Source of the DNA: JAWVFN01 sp963696625 | Lineage (GTDB): Bacteria > Actinomycetota > Thermoleophilia > Solirubrobacterales > 70-9 | Direction of reading: 5' to 3' | Assembly: GCA_963696625.1 (NCBI GenBank) | Contig: CAVOKZ010000025.1 | Coordinates: 1-36,889, forward strand | Length of the DNA stretch: 36,889 nucleotides | Part shown: positions 8,550 through 16,650 of the stretch, in pieces | Numbering within the stretch: the stretch's first letter is position 1 | Layout: the number at the start of each line of letters is the position of its first letter | The notes under the pieces: generated by a model | The model's input: the letters and a program-made list of their open reading frames with translations, nothing else | Databases searched by the model: none | What the model was told of the DNA's origin: nothing | Program-made: the position numbers and the translations under genes

Positions 8550-9307
8550 TAATCCCCTTTCGAGGAGATCTTCGCCTTCAGGGAGGCGATGCGCTCCCGG
8601 AAGAACGGCTGCTCGGCGGACCACATCTGCGCCTCCGTCTCGATCTCGACGGCGGACTCCTGGTCGGGAATCGACGGCATCCGCTCGAGTGTCCGCTTGA
8701 CCCTCTCGACCACCGGCCGGGGCAGCCGCGCGGCGTAGCGGCCCAACTCGACCGCCTCGTCGACGACCCGTTCGTCCTCGACACAGCGCAACGCCAAGCC
8801 CCAGTCGGCGGCGGCCTGACCGTCGAGCTCCTCGCCCAACATCAGCATCGCCTTCGCGCGCTCAAGACCGATCGCCCGGGTCAGCATCCACGTGTGGCTG
8901 CCGCCAGGGTGCAGACCAATCTCGAGGAACCGCGCGATGAACCTGGCGCTGCGCGCGGCGATCCGCACGTCGCAGCTGAGGGCGAGGTTCATGCCGGCGC
9001 CGATGGCGGCGCCGTTCACGGCGGCGATCGTGGGCAGCGGGCAGCGGGCGACGCGGAGGAAGGCCTCGTAGAGCCGGCGATAGCTCGCGGCGTCGCCGGA
9101 TTCGAGCACCGCGAGGTCGGCGCCTGCGCAGAATGCCCGGCCGGCGCCCGTGACGACAACCGCCGAGACCGTCTCATCGGCCTCGAACCCGTCGAGCGCG
9201 GCGGAGATCTCGTGCGCCATGTCGAGGCTGATCGCATTGCGGCGATCGGGATCGTCGAGGGTGAGGGTCCCGACTCCGCCCGCGTTCGTGGACTCGATCG
9301 AGCTCAC
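8549..9307 (-). CDS. Crotonase-fold protein lacking the hydratase glutamates
   Basis: The 252-residue product has the enoyl-CoA hydratase/isomerase fold, with the CoA/oxyanion segment AFCAGADLAVLE and a second oxyanion region NGAAIGAGMN. In classical hydratases two glutamates do the chemistry, one in GGGxELA and one in PEIxLG. Here the first position is Asn (GAGMNLALSCD) and the second aligns to Phe (RFLEIGLHPGG). It is therefore unlikely to be a simple enoyl-CoA hydratase and may be an isomerase, hydrolase or acyl-CoA binding protein. GTG 9307 overlaps the preceding stop as GTGA. It sits in the glm operon between the acyl-CoA synthetase and the ACAD pair. Confidence 0.85.
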   Translation of the reverse strand: MSSIESTNAGGVGTLTLDDPDRRNAISLDMAHEISAALDGFEADETVSAVVVTGAGRAFCAGADLAVLESGDAASYRRLYEAFLRVARCPLPTIAAVNGAAIGAGMNLALSCDVRIAARSARFIARFLEIGLHPGGSHTWMLTRAIGLERAKAMLMLGEELDGQAAADWGLALRCVEDERVVDEAVELGRYAARLPRPVVERVKRTLERMPSIPDQESAVEIETEAQMWSAEQPFFRERIASLKAKISSKGD

Positions 9308-11403
9308 CGCGCGCCCGCCAGCACAGCGAGTGCACGAACGCCCCGGGAAGGGTCCTGGAAGACCGGGATGCCGGCCGCGGCGAGGATGGCGAGGCCGTCG
9401 GGCGCAAGCTGGTGGCTGATCGTCCAGCTGACGAGCACGGTCTTCGATGTCGCCGCCACCTGGGCCTTGATCGCCTCGGCGATCTCGCCTGCCTGGGGAT
9501 CGGCGATCGTCGTCAGCATCACCATCACGACCTCGACGTCGTCGCAATCGAGCACCACCTTCAGGGCCTCGCCGTAGATCCCCGGATCGGTCGCGACATG
9601 GCCGGTGACGTCGACCGGATTCGCGGTCGCGGCAAATGCCGGGAGCAGGTCGTCGAGTCGCTCCCGCACCGGATCGGGGAGTCGCGGCACGCTCAGGCCG
9701 TTCTCCTCGCAGGCGTCAGCTACCAGCGCGCAGGCCCCTCCCGACGTGGAGAGGACGGCGACCCTGCGGCCGACGGGGGCGCTGCGGGAATCGATCGTGC
9801 CCGCCAGCTCGGCCACGTCGAGCATCTCCGAGGTCGATTTGACCCAGAGGGCGCCCGCCTCGCGCAGGACGGCGCGGTAGACGGCAGCGTCGCCGGCGAC
9901 GCTGCCGGTGTGGGAAAGGACCGCCTGGGCCGCGCTGCGACCGCGCCCGAGCTTCAGCACGATCACCCGCTTGCCCGCATCGCGGAAGCGCGCCAGCGCA
10001 TCGAGGAGGCGCGGTCCGTCGTCGCTGCCCTCGAGGAGGATGCAGACGGAGTGGGTCTCCTCGTCTGCGGCGAGGAAGTTCAGATAGTCGGCCGTGGTCA
10101 GCCGCGCCTGGTTCCCGACCGTGACAAAGCGGCTGACGCCGATCCCGCGCTCCCAGACGGAGGCCAGCAGCGATCCGCCCAGGGCGCCGCTTTGCGTCAC
10201 GAGGGCGAGGCTGCCCGCCTTGGCGAAGCCGCCGTTCTGGGCCTGGCTGAAGCTGAGGTGGACCCCATGTCCGGGGCTGATCACACCGACGCTGTTGGGG
10301 CCGCAGAGCGCCACGCCGCGCCGCTCGGCGACCTCGGCGAGGCGGTCCTGAGCCCCCTGATCGCCGGCCTCGGCGAAACCGGAGCTGAAGACGACCGCCG
10401 CGCGGACACCGCGCCCGGCGGCCTGCTCGAGGACCTCCGGGCACTTGACAGCGGGCACGGCGAGGCAGGCCGCGTCGATGCCCGTGGGCAGCGCCTCGAT
10501 CGAGGGGTAGGCCTTGACGCCCTCGATCTCCTTCGCCCGCGGATGCACGGTGTAGATCTGGCCACCGTAGCCGTGGGCCTGGAGGTAGCGCAGGACCCTG
10601 TTGCCGGGTTTGTTGGCCTCCTTCGCGCTCGCGCCGACGACGAGGATCGAGCGAGGCTCGAAGAGCGCAGTGAGATCGGGTGGCGGTGCCGTCGCGGCCT
10701 CTCGCCGCTCGAGAGGAGGTCCGACCACCGCGCGAGCGTCGACCGCGATCGGACCGCCCTCCGCTCGCGGGATCACCGGGTTGAGGTCGAGCTCTTGGAG
10801 CCCGGGCTCGTCCTCCCAGAGCCGCGATACGCGCTCGATCAGCTCGGGCAGGCCCGCATCCGAGGCGGCCTCTCCGCGGAAGCCGCCGAGCAGCTCGCCC
10901 AGCACGGTCTCCCCCAGCATCTCGCGGCCCTGTGCGGCGCTCACCGGGCAGCGGCGCACGGCGACCTGGCCGACGATCTCGACCAGCCGTCCACCGGGTC
11001 CGACGACGATCACCGGTCCGAAGGTGGGGTCGCGCTTGAGCCCGACGAGCACCTCGGTCCCCTCGGCCGGGACCATCTCCTGCACGAGGATCGCGGTCTC
11101 CGCGGGATCGAGGTCGAGGTCGGCGCAGAGGGCATCCAGCTGCTCGGCCGCGGCCCGCAACTCCGCCTCGCCGTCGACCCCGAGAATCACCCCGCCGATG
11201 TCGCTCTTGTGCGGGTGGGAGTCGTTGATCAGCTTCAAAGCGACCGGCGAGCCCAGCTCGAGCCCGAAGGAGACGACCTCGTCGGCGTCCCCGCAGAGGC
11301 GCTGGCGCGGGGTCTGGACCTCCGCGCACCCGAGCAGCGCTTGGAGGTCGGCCTGTCCGAGGAGGCGCCCGCCTTCGGCCTCCACTGTCGCGACCTCGCT
11401 CAT
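9304..11403 (-). CDS. ADP-forming acyl-CoA synthetase, ATP-grasp domain first
   Basis: The 699-residue protein belongs to the acetyl-CoA synthetase (ADP-forming)/succinyl-CoA synthetase-like superfamily, which makes acyl-CoA from acid, ATP and CoA through a phosphohistidine. Residues 1-215 are the ATP-grasp domain (VALKLINDSHPHKSDIGG, ILVQEMV, ELDLNPVI). A CoA-binding Rossmann domain follows (SILVVGASAKEANKPGN), then the ligase domains, with SGALGGSLLA and the conserved histidine of LSHTGSVAGD. Better-known fused forms carry the CoA-binding part first, so the order is swapped. The ATG at 11403 overlaps the glmL stop (ATGA). In the island it could activate a free acid made by the mutase step, or run in reverse to conserve energy. 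Substrate unknown. Confidence 0.9.
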   Translation of the reverse strand: MSEVATVEAEGGRLLGQADLQALLGCAEVQTPRQRLCGDADEVVSFGLELGSPVALKLINDSHPHKSDIGGVILGVDGEAELRAAAEQLDALCADLDLDPAETAILVQEMVPAEGTEVLVGLKRDPTFGPVIVVGPGGRLVEIVGQVAVRRCPVSAAQGREMLGETVLGELLGGFRGEAASDAGLPELIERVSRLWEDEPGLQELDLNPVIPRAEGGPIAVDARAVVGPPLERREAATAPPPDLTALFEPRSILVVGASAKEANKPGNRVLRYLQAHGYGGQIYTVHPRAKEIEGVKAYPSIEALPTGIDAACLAVPAVKCPEVLEQAAGRGVRAAVVFSSGFAEAGDQGAQDRLAEVAERRGVALCGPNSVGVISPGHGVHLSFSQAQNGGFAKAGSLALVTQSGALGGSLLASVWERGIGVSRFVTVGNQARLTTADYLNFLAADEETHSVCILLEGSDDGPRLLDALARFRDAGKRVIVLKLGRGRSAAQAVLSHTGSVAGDAAVYRAVLREAGALWVKSTSEMLDVAELAGTIDSRSAPVGRRVAVLSTSGGACALVADACEENGLSVPRLPDPVRERLDDLLPAFAATANPVDVTGHVATDPGIYGEALKVVLDCDDVEVVMVMLTTIADPQAGEIAEAIKAQVAATSKTVLVSWTISHQLAPDGLAILAAAGIPVFQDPSRGVRALAVLAGAR

Positions 11404-12827
11404 CTGGCGGCGCCGGCTGTCAAGGCTGAGAGGCTCGCGGTGCCCAGCTTGTAGGCGACCCGAGGAGCGACAGATGCGAGCAGTCCGACCGCATAGAGGA
11501 CGTAGTCTCGGTCGACGCTCGTGCGGAAGCTCTCCGGCAGGAGATGCTCGGGGGCGTGCTCGTCATAGGAGGCCACGCTGACGACCTCCTCGGCCTGGGC
11601 CGGGTTGGCCGCGAAGATCCCGCCTGTCGCGATCACGGTCTCGATCCCGCGCAGGTCCTTGCCGACCTGCACCGAGAAGGGCCCGTTCGGCCCATGCGCC
11701 ACTTCGAGCGTGCCCGCGTGGCGGCGAACCGCGACCCGCACCGCCGCCTTGCCGAGGGCGATGTCGAGCCGCTGGCCCTCTTCGGTCTCGGGGAGCAGGT
11801 CGGTCTGCTCGGCGAACCGGTCGGTGACCCCGGCGACGTCGACCGAGTCGCCCACCTCCCGGCGCAGCTCTCGCTCCCCCGCCGCCTCGACGATCGAGCC
11901 GGCGTTGATGCGCATGCCGAGGTCGCCCTCGACGGTGCGCTTGACGTAGGGCTCGGGGAGGCCGCGGATCGCCGTGCGGTCACCGCGCGGACTGCCCTCC
12001 GCGACCGTGTAGACGTCGGTAGTGGCGCCGCCGACGTCGACACAGAGGAGCTCGCCGAGGCCCCGCTCGCCCTCGGGCCCTTCGGAGAGCAGCCGGCAGC
12101 CGAGCAACACGGCGTGCGGAGTGGGCATGAGGATCTGGCCGACGAAGGACTGGGCGTCGTCGAGGCCCTTGCTGTGCACGATGCGCTCCATGAAGTTGCT
12201 GCGGATCGCCTCGGTGCACGACTCGATCGAGAGCGTGTTGACGTCGGGAAGCACGTTGTCGACGATCTCGAAGCGGACCGAGGCTGCGCCGAGAATCTCA
12301 GCCACCTCGTCGACCGCGTTGCGGTTACCCGCGACGATCACCGGGCACGAGATCCCGTGCTCGGCGAGCGCCGCTGCATTGCCGACGATGCAGTCGCGGT
12401 TCCCGCCGTCGGTACCGCCGGCGAGCACGAGGATGTCCGGGGACAGCGCGTCGATCGCGGCCAGGTCGGACGAGGTGAGGCCGTTGGCGAACCCGCCGAC
12501 CAGCTTCCCTCCGGCCCCCAGCGCGGCCCGGCGCGCGGCCTCCATCGTCAGGTTCTTGATCAGTCCGACGGCGACGATCCGCAGGCCGCCCGCGGCACTG
12601 CTCGACGCGAGCTTGAGGTAGCCGTGGAAGTCATCCTCCCCCGTCCGCTCGGAGAGCTTGGCCAGAGCGCTCTCGAGTCCCTCCATCATCGTCGTGCCGA
12701 CCGTGCTCGGCGCCTGCTCGGCGCCGAGCAGCTGCGCCGACTCGAGATCGACCGCCCGCACCTTGGTGAACGTGCTGCCGAAGTCGATCAACAGCGCGCG
12801 CGAAGCCGAGAGACCTGGCCCGGTCAT
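11400..12827 (-). CDS. glmL: GlmL/MutL-family mutase accessory ATPase
   Basis: The 475-residue protein matches GlmL (MutL), the actin/Hsp70-fold ATPase encoded between the glutamate mutase subunits in clostridia and thought to reactivate the B12 enzyme. The first phosphate loop is LLIDFGSTFTKVRAVDLE near residue 10; the second is LCVDVGGATTDVYTV. A third glycine-rich segment, ETVIATGGIFA, closes the nucleotide site. Translation starts at ATG 12827, ten bases after the glmS stop. A longer frame upstream lies inside glmS and is not used. Only one copy is present although three GlmE-like barrels are encoded, so it would have to serve all of them. Confidence 0.93.
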   Translation of the reverse strand: MTGPGLSASRALLIDFGSTFTKVRAVDLESAQLLGAEQAPSTVGTTMMEGLESALAKLSERTGEDDFHGYLKLASSSAAGGLRIVAVGLIKNLTMEAARRAALGAGGKLVGGFANGLTSSDLAAIDALSPDILVLAGGTDGGNRDCIVGNAAALAEHGISCPVIVAGNRNAVDEVAEILGAASVRFEIVDNVLPDVNTLSIESCTEAIRSNFMERIVHSKGLDDAQSFVGQILMPTPHAVLLGCRLLSEGPEGERGLGELLCVDVGGATTDVYTVAEGSPRGDRTAIRGLPEPYVKRTVEGDLGMRINAGSIVEAAGERELRREVGDSVDVAGVTDRFAEQTDLLPETEEGQRLDIALGKAAVRVAVRRHAGTLEVAHGPNGPFSVQVGKDLRGIETVIATGGIFAANPAQAEEVVSVASYDEHAPEHLLPESFRTSVDRDYVLYAVGLLASVAPRVAYKLGTASLSALTAGAAR

Positions 12828-12837
12828 CCGACGCGAA

Positions 12838-13290
12838 TCAGGCGCTCTGGCGGCCGACGGCGCGTTCGTCCAGCAACTGGCCGAGCTCGGCGAGAGGCAC
12901 CTCGGGGGACGTGCCAGGCGGGTATGCGCGGTCGAACCCATAGCCGAGGAACTTCGCCTCGGTCTCGGGCCAGCTCGCCTTGCCGATCACCAGGTTGCCC
13001 CCGACCAGCAGCAGGATGTCGCCGATGTTGCTCTCCACGCACTTCTCGCGAAAGCCGCGGCAATCGATCTCCCCGTGGCCGTACACGGAGGAGACGAGGA
13101 TCGCGTCGGCGTCGGTCTCGATCGCCGCCTCGATGAACTCCTCCTGGCTGACCATGATCCCGAGGTTGACCACCTCGTATCCGGCCTCCGTCAGCGCATA
13201 CTCGAGGACTCGCGCCCCGACTATGTGCACGTCCGCGCCGACCACTCCGAGGACGACCTTGTACGGGCTCTTCTTGTCATCGCTGCTCAT
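12838..13290 (-). CDS. glmS: Glutamate mutase-like S subunit (B12-binding)
   Basis: The 150-residue subunit carries the cobalamin DxHxxG motif as Asp20-Val-His22-Ile-Val-Gly25. The histidine replaces dimethylbenzimidazole as lower ligand of cobalt. Other GlmS marks are SSVYGHGEIDC, LLVGGNLVIGK and GFDRAYPPGTSPE, all very close to clostridial GlmS. Its ATG at 13290 overlaps the glmE stop (ATGA), so the two are probably made in step. It is the only B12-binding subunit in the window. It must therefore partner GlmE and, if they are active, the barrels at 24369 and 27331. Confidence 0.95.
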   Translation of the reverse strand: MSSDDKKSPYKVVLGVVGADVHIVGARVLEYALTEAGYEVVNLGIMVSQEEFIEAAIETDADAILVSSVYGHGEIDCRGFREKCVESNIGDILLLVGGNLVIGKASWPETEAKFLGYGFDRAYPPGTSPEVPLAELGQLLDERAVGRQSA

Positions 13291-14765
13291 GCCGGCGCTC
13301 CGATTGTCTCTCGTGGCTGGAAGGTCTCGAGCGAAACGTCCTTGACGACCATCGAGAACGGGGCCGCCTCGGCGTGGTCTCGCTTGATGCGCTGCTCTAC
13401 GCGCTGCTTGTGAAAGTCCTTGATGTCCTGGTCGAAGGGCAGCGAGCCGAACTCCAGGAAGCGCACCGCGCCGCTCGCGTCGCGCACCGGCAGGGCCCTG
13501 CCCGCGTTGCCCCTCGCCGGGGAGAACGGCACGTCCATCGTTCCCGCCTTGTAAGCCTCGACTACGCCGGTCGCGACCCGGCCGTCCCCTAGCTTCAGCG
13601 CCGTATCGACGATGGCGCGGGTCTCGCGCTCGATCATCGCCATCTCCTCGCGCTGCTCCTCGGAGTCGGGCAACCGCTGCCCGCGCGTCAGGTCGAGGAT
13701 CGTCTTGGTCAAGCGGACGGAGGCGCCGTTGGATGCCGTGGTGGCGACGCCGAAGGCCTCGTCGGGGGTCTTTACCACGGTCGCGGCGGCGCCGCCGAGC
13801 GCCGCGGTTACCGCACCGAGGCCGATTAGCCCGTTCGCCTCGCCCTCCCCGTGGGGGAACTGCCCCATCCACATGTAGAGGAGGGGGGTAAGGGTCACGT
13901 CGGAGAAGCCGAGGTCGTCCAGGTAGGAGCGGCCGACCCGCTGCACGACGTGCAGCGCGGCGACGTCCTGCAGGACGTGCATGTTGTTGTTGGTGCCAAG
14001 CGTGATGTGCTTGACGCCCTGCTCGGCCGCCATCAGCCCGTCGAAGATCAGCGACGCGCACATGATGCTCGGGGGCATGATCATCCCCATCAGGGCGCCG
14101 TAGTACTCGCGGTGGATGTCGACGCCCCTGGATTGGTAGACGCCGACCAGGCGCTCCACCTGCTGCCAATTGCGTATGGCCTCGCTGATCGGCAGATCCT
14201 TCATGAACGGCAGGCTGGTGCCGAGCATGCCGCCCTGGAGCGCCCGGTAGCCGGCATTGAGGATGACCTCCGCCGAGAGCCGTGCGTCGGGCGTCCCGGT
14301 ACGGAACTGGTTTGCGATCGGCGTGCCGGTGACCACCTCGCGCGTGCGCTCGACACCGTGGTTGACGACGGGTAGGCCGTTGAGCATGGACCGGCCTTCC
14401 CGCGCGCTCTCGGCGAGCGCGTCGGCGGCCTGATCGTAGCGCTGCGTACGCGTGTAGCTGTCGGCGGTCGTCGCATGGAGCTGAGCGCCGTCCTCGTAGA
14501 GCGCGACGAGGTCGTCGATGTGCTCCTGCAGAAGCGCCTTTCCGGTCCGTGGCCAGGCTAGGGTGATGCCGTCGGCGTAGGCCTGGGCTATGCGCTTCGC
14601 CCAGTTCTTCTCGGCCGGGAGCTCCTTGTGGAAGGCGACACCCTCGTCGATATCCACATCCGCGCCGGTCGGCCAAGAGGCCAGCACGCGCTCCCGGTCC
14701 GCTTCGAAGACTTCATCGGGAATCCGCCCGGGATAGGCGGTTCGCTCGCTGATTTCAGAACTCAT
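13287..14765 (-). CDS. glmE: Glutamate mutase-like E subunit, first copy
   Basis: This 492-residue TIM-barrel subunit of an adenosylcobalamin carbon-skeleton mutase is close to methylaspartate mutase GlmE along its whole length. Compared with Clostridium cochlearium GlmE (residues recalled from the published structure), the arginine claw for the substrate carboxylates is kept: Arg73, Arg106 and Arg155 for R66, R100 and R149. The Lys/Glu pair in VKTPDEA is also kept. The residue contacting the amino group is changed, Glu171 to Gln177. Tyr177 becomes Thr183 and Tyr181 becomes Phe187. The substrate may therefore not be glutamate. ATG 14765 has a strong ribosome site (AGGAGGAG). It leads the operon running to the MFS gene, behind the element at 14803. 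Confidence 0.92.
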   Translation of the reverse strand: MSSEISERTAYPGRIPDEVFEADRERVLASWPTGADVDIDEGVAFHKELPAEKNWAKRIAQAYADGITLAWPRTGKALLQEHIDDLVALYEDGAQLHATTADSYTRTQRYDQAADALAESAREGRSMLNGLPVVNHGVERTREVVTGTPIANQFRTGTPDARLSAEVILNAGYRALQGGMLGTSLPFMKDLPISEAIRNWQQVERLVGVYQSRGVDIHREYYGALMGMIMPPSIMCASLIFDGLMAAEQGVKHITLGTNNNMHVLQDVAALHVVQRVGRSYLDDLGFSDVTLTPLLYMWMGQFPHGEGEANGLIGLGAVTAALGGAAATVVKTPDEAFGVATTASNGASVRLTKTILDLTRGQRLPDSEEQREEMAMIERETRAIVDTALKLGDGRVATGVVEAYKAGTMDVPFSPARGNAGRALPVRDASGAVRFLEFGSLPFDQDIKDFHKQRVEQRIKRDHAEAAPFSMVVKDVSLETFQPRETIGAPA

Positions 14766-14802
14766 GCGTCTCCTCCTAAGAGCGCCACCCACGTCAAGGG
14801 TA

Positions 14803-14815
14803 ATTAGTGTACTAA
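14803..14815. promoter_or_regulatory. Island element, copy 1 (before glmE)
   Basis: The plus strand reads ATTAGTGTACTAA, 10 of 13 identical to ATTAGTATAATCA. Positions 14804-14815 are nearly a perfect palindrome (TTAGT/ACTAA). It lies 38 bases upstream of the glmE ATG. On the minus strand TACACT within it could be the -10 box. It may be an operator of the FCD regulator, a core promoter, or both. Confidence 0.5.
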
Positions 14816-14832
14816 AAAGAATAGGTTGGCTG

Positions 14833-15654
14833 TCATGACTGATCCCACCAGTGAAGCCATCGACGCTGCACGGCCTCGGCCGTGAGCACCATGGCCACGC
14901 CGACGACGCTCAGCACGAGCACCACGGTGAACGTGAGAGTCGAGTCGACCGAGGAGATCGAGGTGAAGATGAGGCGGCCGGTTCCGACCGTCCCGGTGAG
15001 GATCTCGGCCGTGACGACGGCAACGAGGCCGAAGCTGATTGCGTTGGGCAACGATGTGAACGTCCAAACCAGCACGTAGGGCAAGCGCACATGCCGCATC
15101 ACCTCCCAAGACGTCGCACCGAGCAGACGCGCGTTCTGCACCGTCGCCCGCGGTACGCTCCTGCCGCCCCCGTAGGCGTTGTAGAAGACGATGAAGAACA
15201 CCACGAACACCGCGGTGAGCACCGACGAGGTCAGCGACGGGCCGAAGATGATCACGAAGATCGGCACGAAGGCGATCCGCGGGGCGGAGTTGAAGAAGGC
15301 GATGAACGGGTTGAAGGTCTGCTGGAGGCGCGGGCTGTTGCTCAGGATCAGCCCCGCAAGCGCGCCGAGGGCGGTGCCGATGCCAACACCGAGCAGGGTC
15401 GCCTTCAGCGTGTCCCAGAGGAACGGCCAGATCTCTGGTTGACCGTTGCTGCCGTTCGACATCTCGCGCAACCGGTCGAAGACCCGCGACGGCGAGCTGA
15501 CGAAGAACGGGTCGAAGATCGGGCTGAAGTCCCGCAGCGTCGCGATCTTCGGCAGGTACTCCCAGAGCGCGAGCAGCACCGCGACGATGCCGATCCGCAC
15601 CGCCCAGGCGACAGGGGCGCTGAACGGCTTGCGCTCGATCGTGCTCAGCTTCAC
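14833..15654 (-). CDS. ABC transporter permease, NitT/TauT type
   Basis: The 273-residue membrane protein has about six hydrophobic segments and the BPD_transp_1 permease fold. The cytoplasmic EAA-type loop that contacts the ATPase is visible as LGATSWEVMRHVRLPYVL. It matches the SsuC/TauC permeases of organic-acid, sulfonate, nitrate and thiamine-precursor importers. GTG 15654 overlaps the ATPase stop (GTGA). Last gene of the transporter operon. Its end is followed within 20 bases by the glmE promoter region, and no terminator hairpin is visible there. Confidence 0.93.
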   Translation of the reverse strand: MKLSTIERKPFSAPVAWAVRIGIVAVLLALWEYLPKIATLRDFSPIFDPFFVSSPSRVFDRLREMSNGSNGQPEIWPFLWDTLKATLLGVGIGTALGALAGLILSNSPRLQQTFNPFIAFFNSAPRIAFVPIFVIIFGPSLTSSVLTAVFVVFFIVFYNAYGGGRSVPRATVQNARLLGATSWEVMRHVRLPYVLVWTFTSLPNAISFGLVAVVTAEILTGTVGTGRLIFTSISSVDSTLTFTVVLVLSVVGVAMVLTAEAVQRRWLHWWDQS

Positions 15655-16625
15655 CGCGCGCTCCCTGCCTTCTTGCCGGCTTCCTTGGAAGCGGCGCCCT
15701 TGCCGTTCGAACGGCCCGGGCCGGAAGCCTGGATCTGCGCGCTGAGATCGTGCCAGAGGTGCCCGTAGAGATCGAGGAACTCCGGCGTCTCGCGGAGCGC
15801 CAGCATCTCCCGCCCGTTTCCGAAGGGAACCACGTGCTCCTCGGCGACGCTCGCCGGGCGCGAGCTTAGGATCACGACTCGGTCGCAGATCGAGATCGCC
15901 TCTGCGAGGTCGTGGGTGACGAGAACCGTCGTCATCTCCATCATCCGCGAGATCCGGAATACGTCCTGGTGGATGTCGACGCGGGTGGGCTCATCCAGGG
16001 AGGAGAACGGCTCGTCGAGCAGCAGGATCTCGGGGTTGGGTGCCACCGCGGCAAGAAACGCAAGGCGACGACGCATGCCTCCCGAGAGCTGGTACGGGTA
16101 GCGGTCGGCGCTGTCGTCCAGATGGACGAGCTCGAGCAGCTCGGCGACTCGATCGTCGAGGTCGCCGTCGCCGGCCGGCGGCTCGGGCCCCGTCCCCCGT
16201 CCACGGCGGGAGAGAAATCTGGAACGACGGCCGTGGCTCTTGAAGCGGGAGAAGAGGCGGACGTTCTCCCCCACCGTCAGCCACGGCAGGAGCGTGTCCT
16301 TCTGGAAGACCATGCTGAGCGGATGTCGCCCGGCCTCGGGGGGGGGCCGCTCGATCGTGCCCTCGCTTGGCTCGAGCAGGCCGGCGATCAGCGCGAGCAG
16401 CGTCGACTTGCCGCAACCGCTGGGGCCGACGACGCCGAGGGTCGTCCCCGCCTCGATCGACTCGCTGATCCCCTGCAGGACCGCGGTGCCATCCGGATAG
16501 GAGAACCTGACTCCCTCGAGGCGCAGCATCGCGGTGGTCGACGAGGTAGCCGGAGCGGCCTCCGAATCCTTTCGGAGGCCGCCCGGCGAGTTCCTGAGAT
16601 GTTCAGGTGCCCTCGTCACGCTCAT
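15651..16625 (-). CDS. ABC transporter ATPase, NitT/TauT type, with extra segments
   Basis: The 324-residue nucleotide-binding subunit energises the importer. Walker A is GPSGCGKST, the Q-loop MVFQKDTLLPW, the signature LSGGMRRRLA and Walker B ILLLDEPFSSLD, followed by the H-loop histidine in LVTHD. Two stretches are unlike usual SsuB/TauB ATPases. A roughly 30-residue Arg/Gly/Pro/Asp-rich insert lies between the Q-loop and the signature (around SRRGRGTGPEPPAGDG). A basic tail of about 25 residues follows (ASGPGRSNGKGAASKEAGKK). Either may bind a partner or be unstructured. The start at 16625 is the only one visible; a later start would still keep Walker A. Confidence 0.93.
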   Translation of the reverse strand: MSVTRAPEHLRNSPGGLRKDSEAAPATSSTTAMLRLEGVRFSYPDGTAVLQGISESIEAGTTLGVVGPSGCGKSTLLALIAGLLEPSEGTIERPPPEAGRHPLSMVFQKDTLLPWLTVGENVRLFSRFKSHGRRSRFLSRRGRGTGPEPPAGDGDLDDRVAELLELVHLDDSADRYPYQLSGGMRRRLAFLAAVAPNPEILLLDEPFSSLDEPTRVDIHQDVFRISRMMEMTTVLVTHDLAEAISICDRVVILSSRPASVAEEHVVPFGNGREMLALRETPEFLDLYGHLWHDLSAQIQASGPGRSNGKGAASKEAGKKAGSAR

Positions 16626-16650
16626 CGATCCTTATAGCCGGTCGTCGGTC

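Noticed and set aside
9412..11454. A 680-codon open frame on the plus strand
   Set aside because: It is antisense to the ADP-forming synthetase. Its Asp/Arg/Gly/Leu-rich product has no domain, and long antisense frames are expected at this GC content. The same holds for 4142-5728, 11544-13136 and 27355-29400 plus, and 19539-21305 minus.
11400..14765. A classical glutamate fermentation or methylaspartate cycle operon
   Set aside because: GlmE, GlmS and GlmL are present, but methylaspartate ammonia-lyase, mesaconase and methylmalyl-CoA lyase are absent. The pocket residues differ and the rest of the operon is acyl-CoA chemistry.
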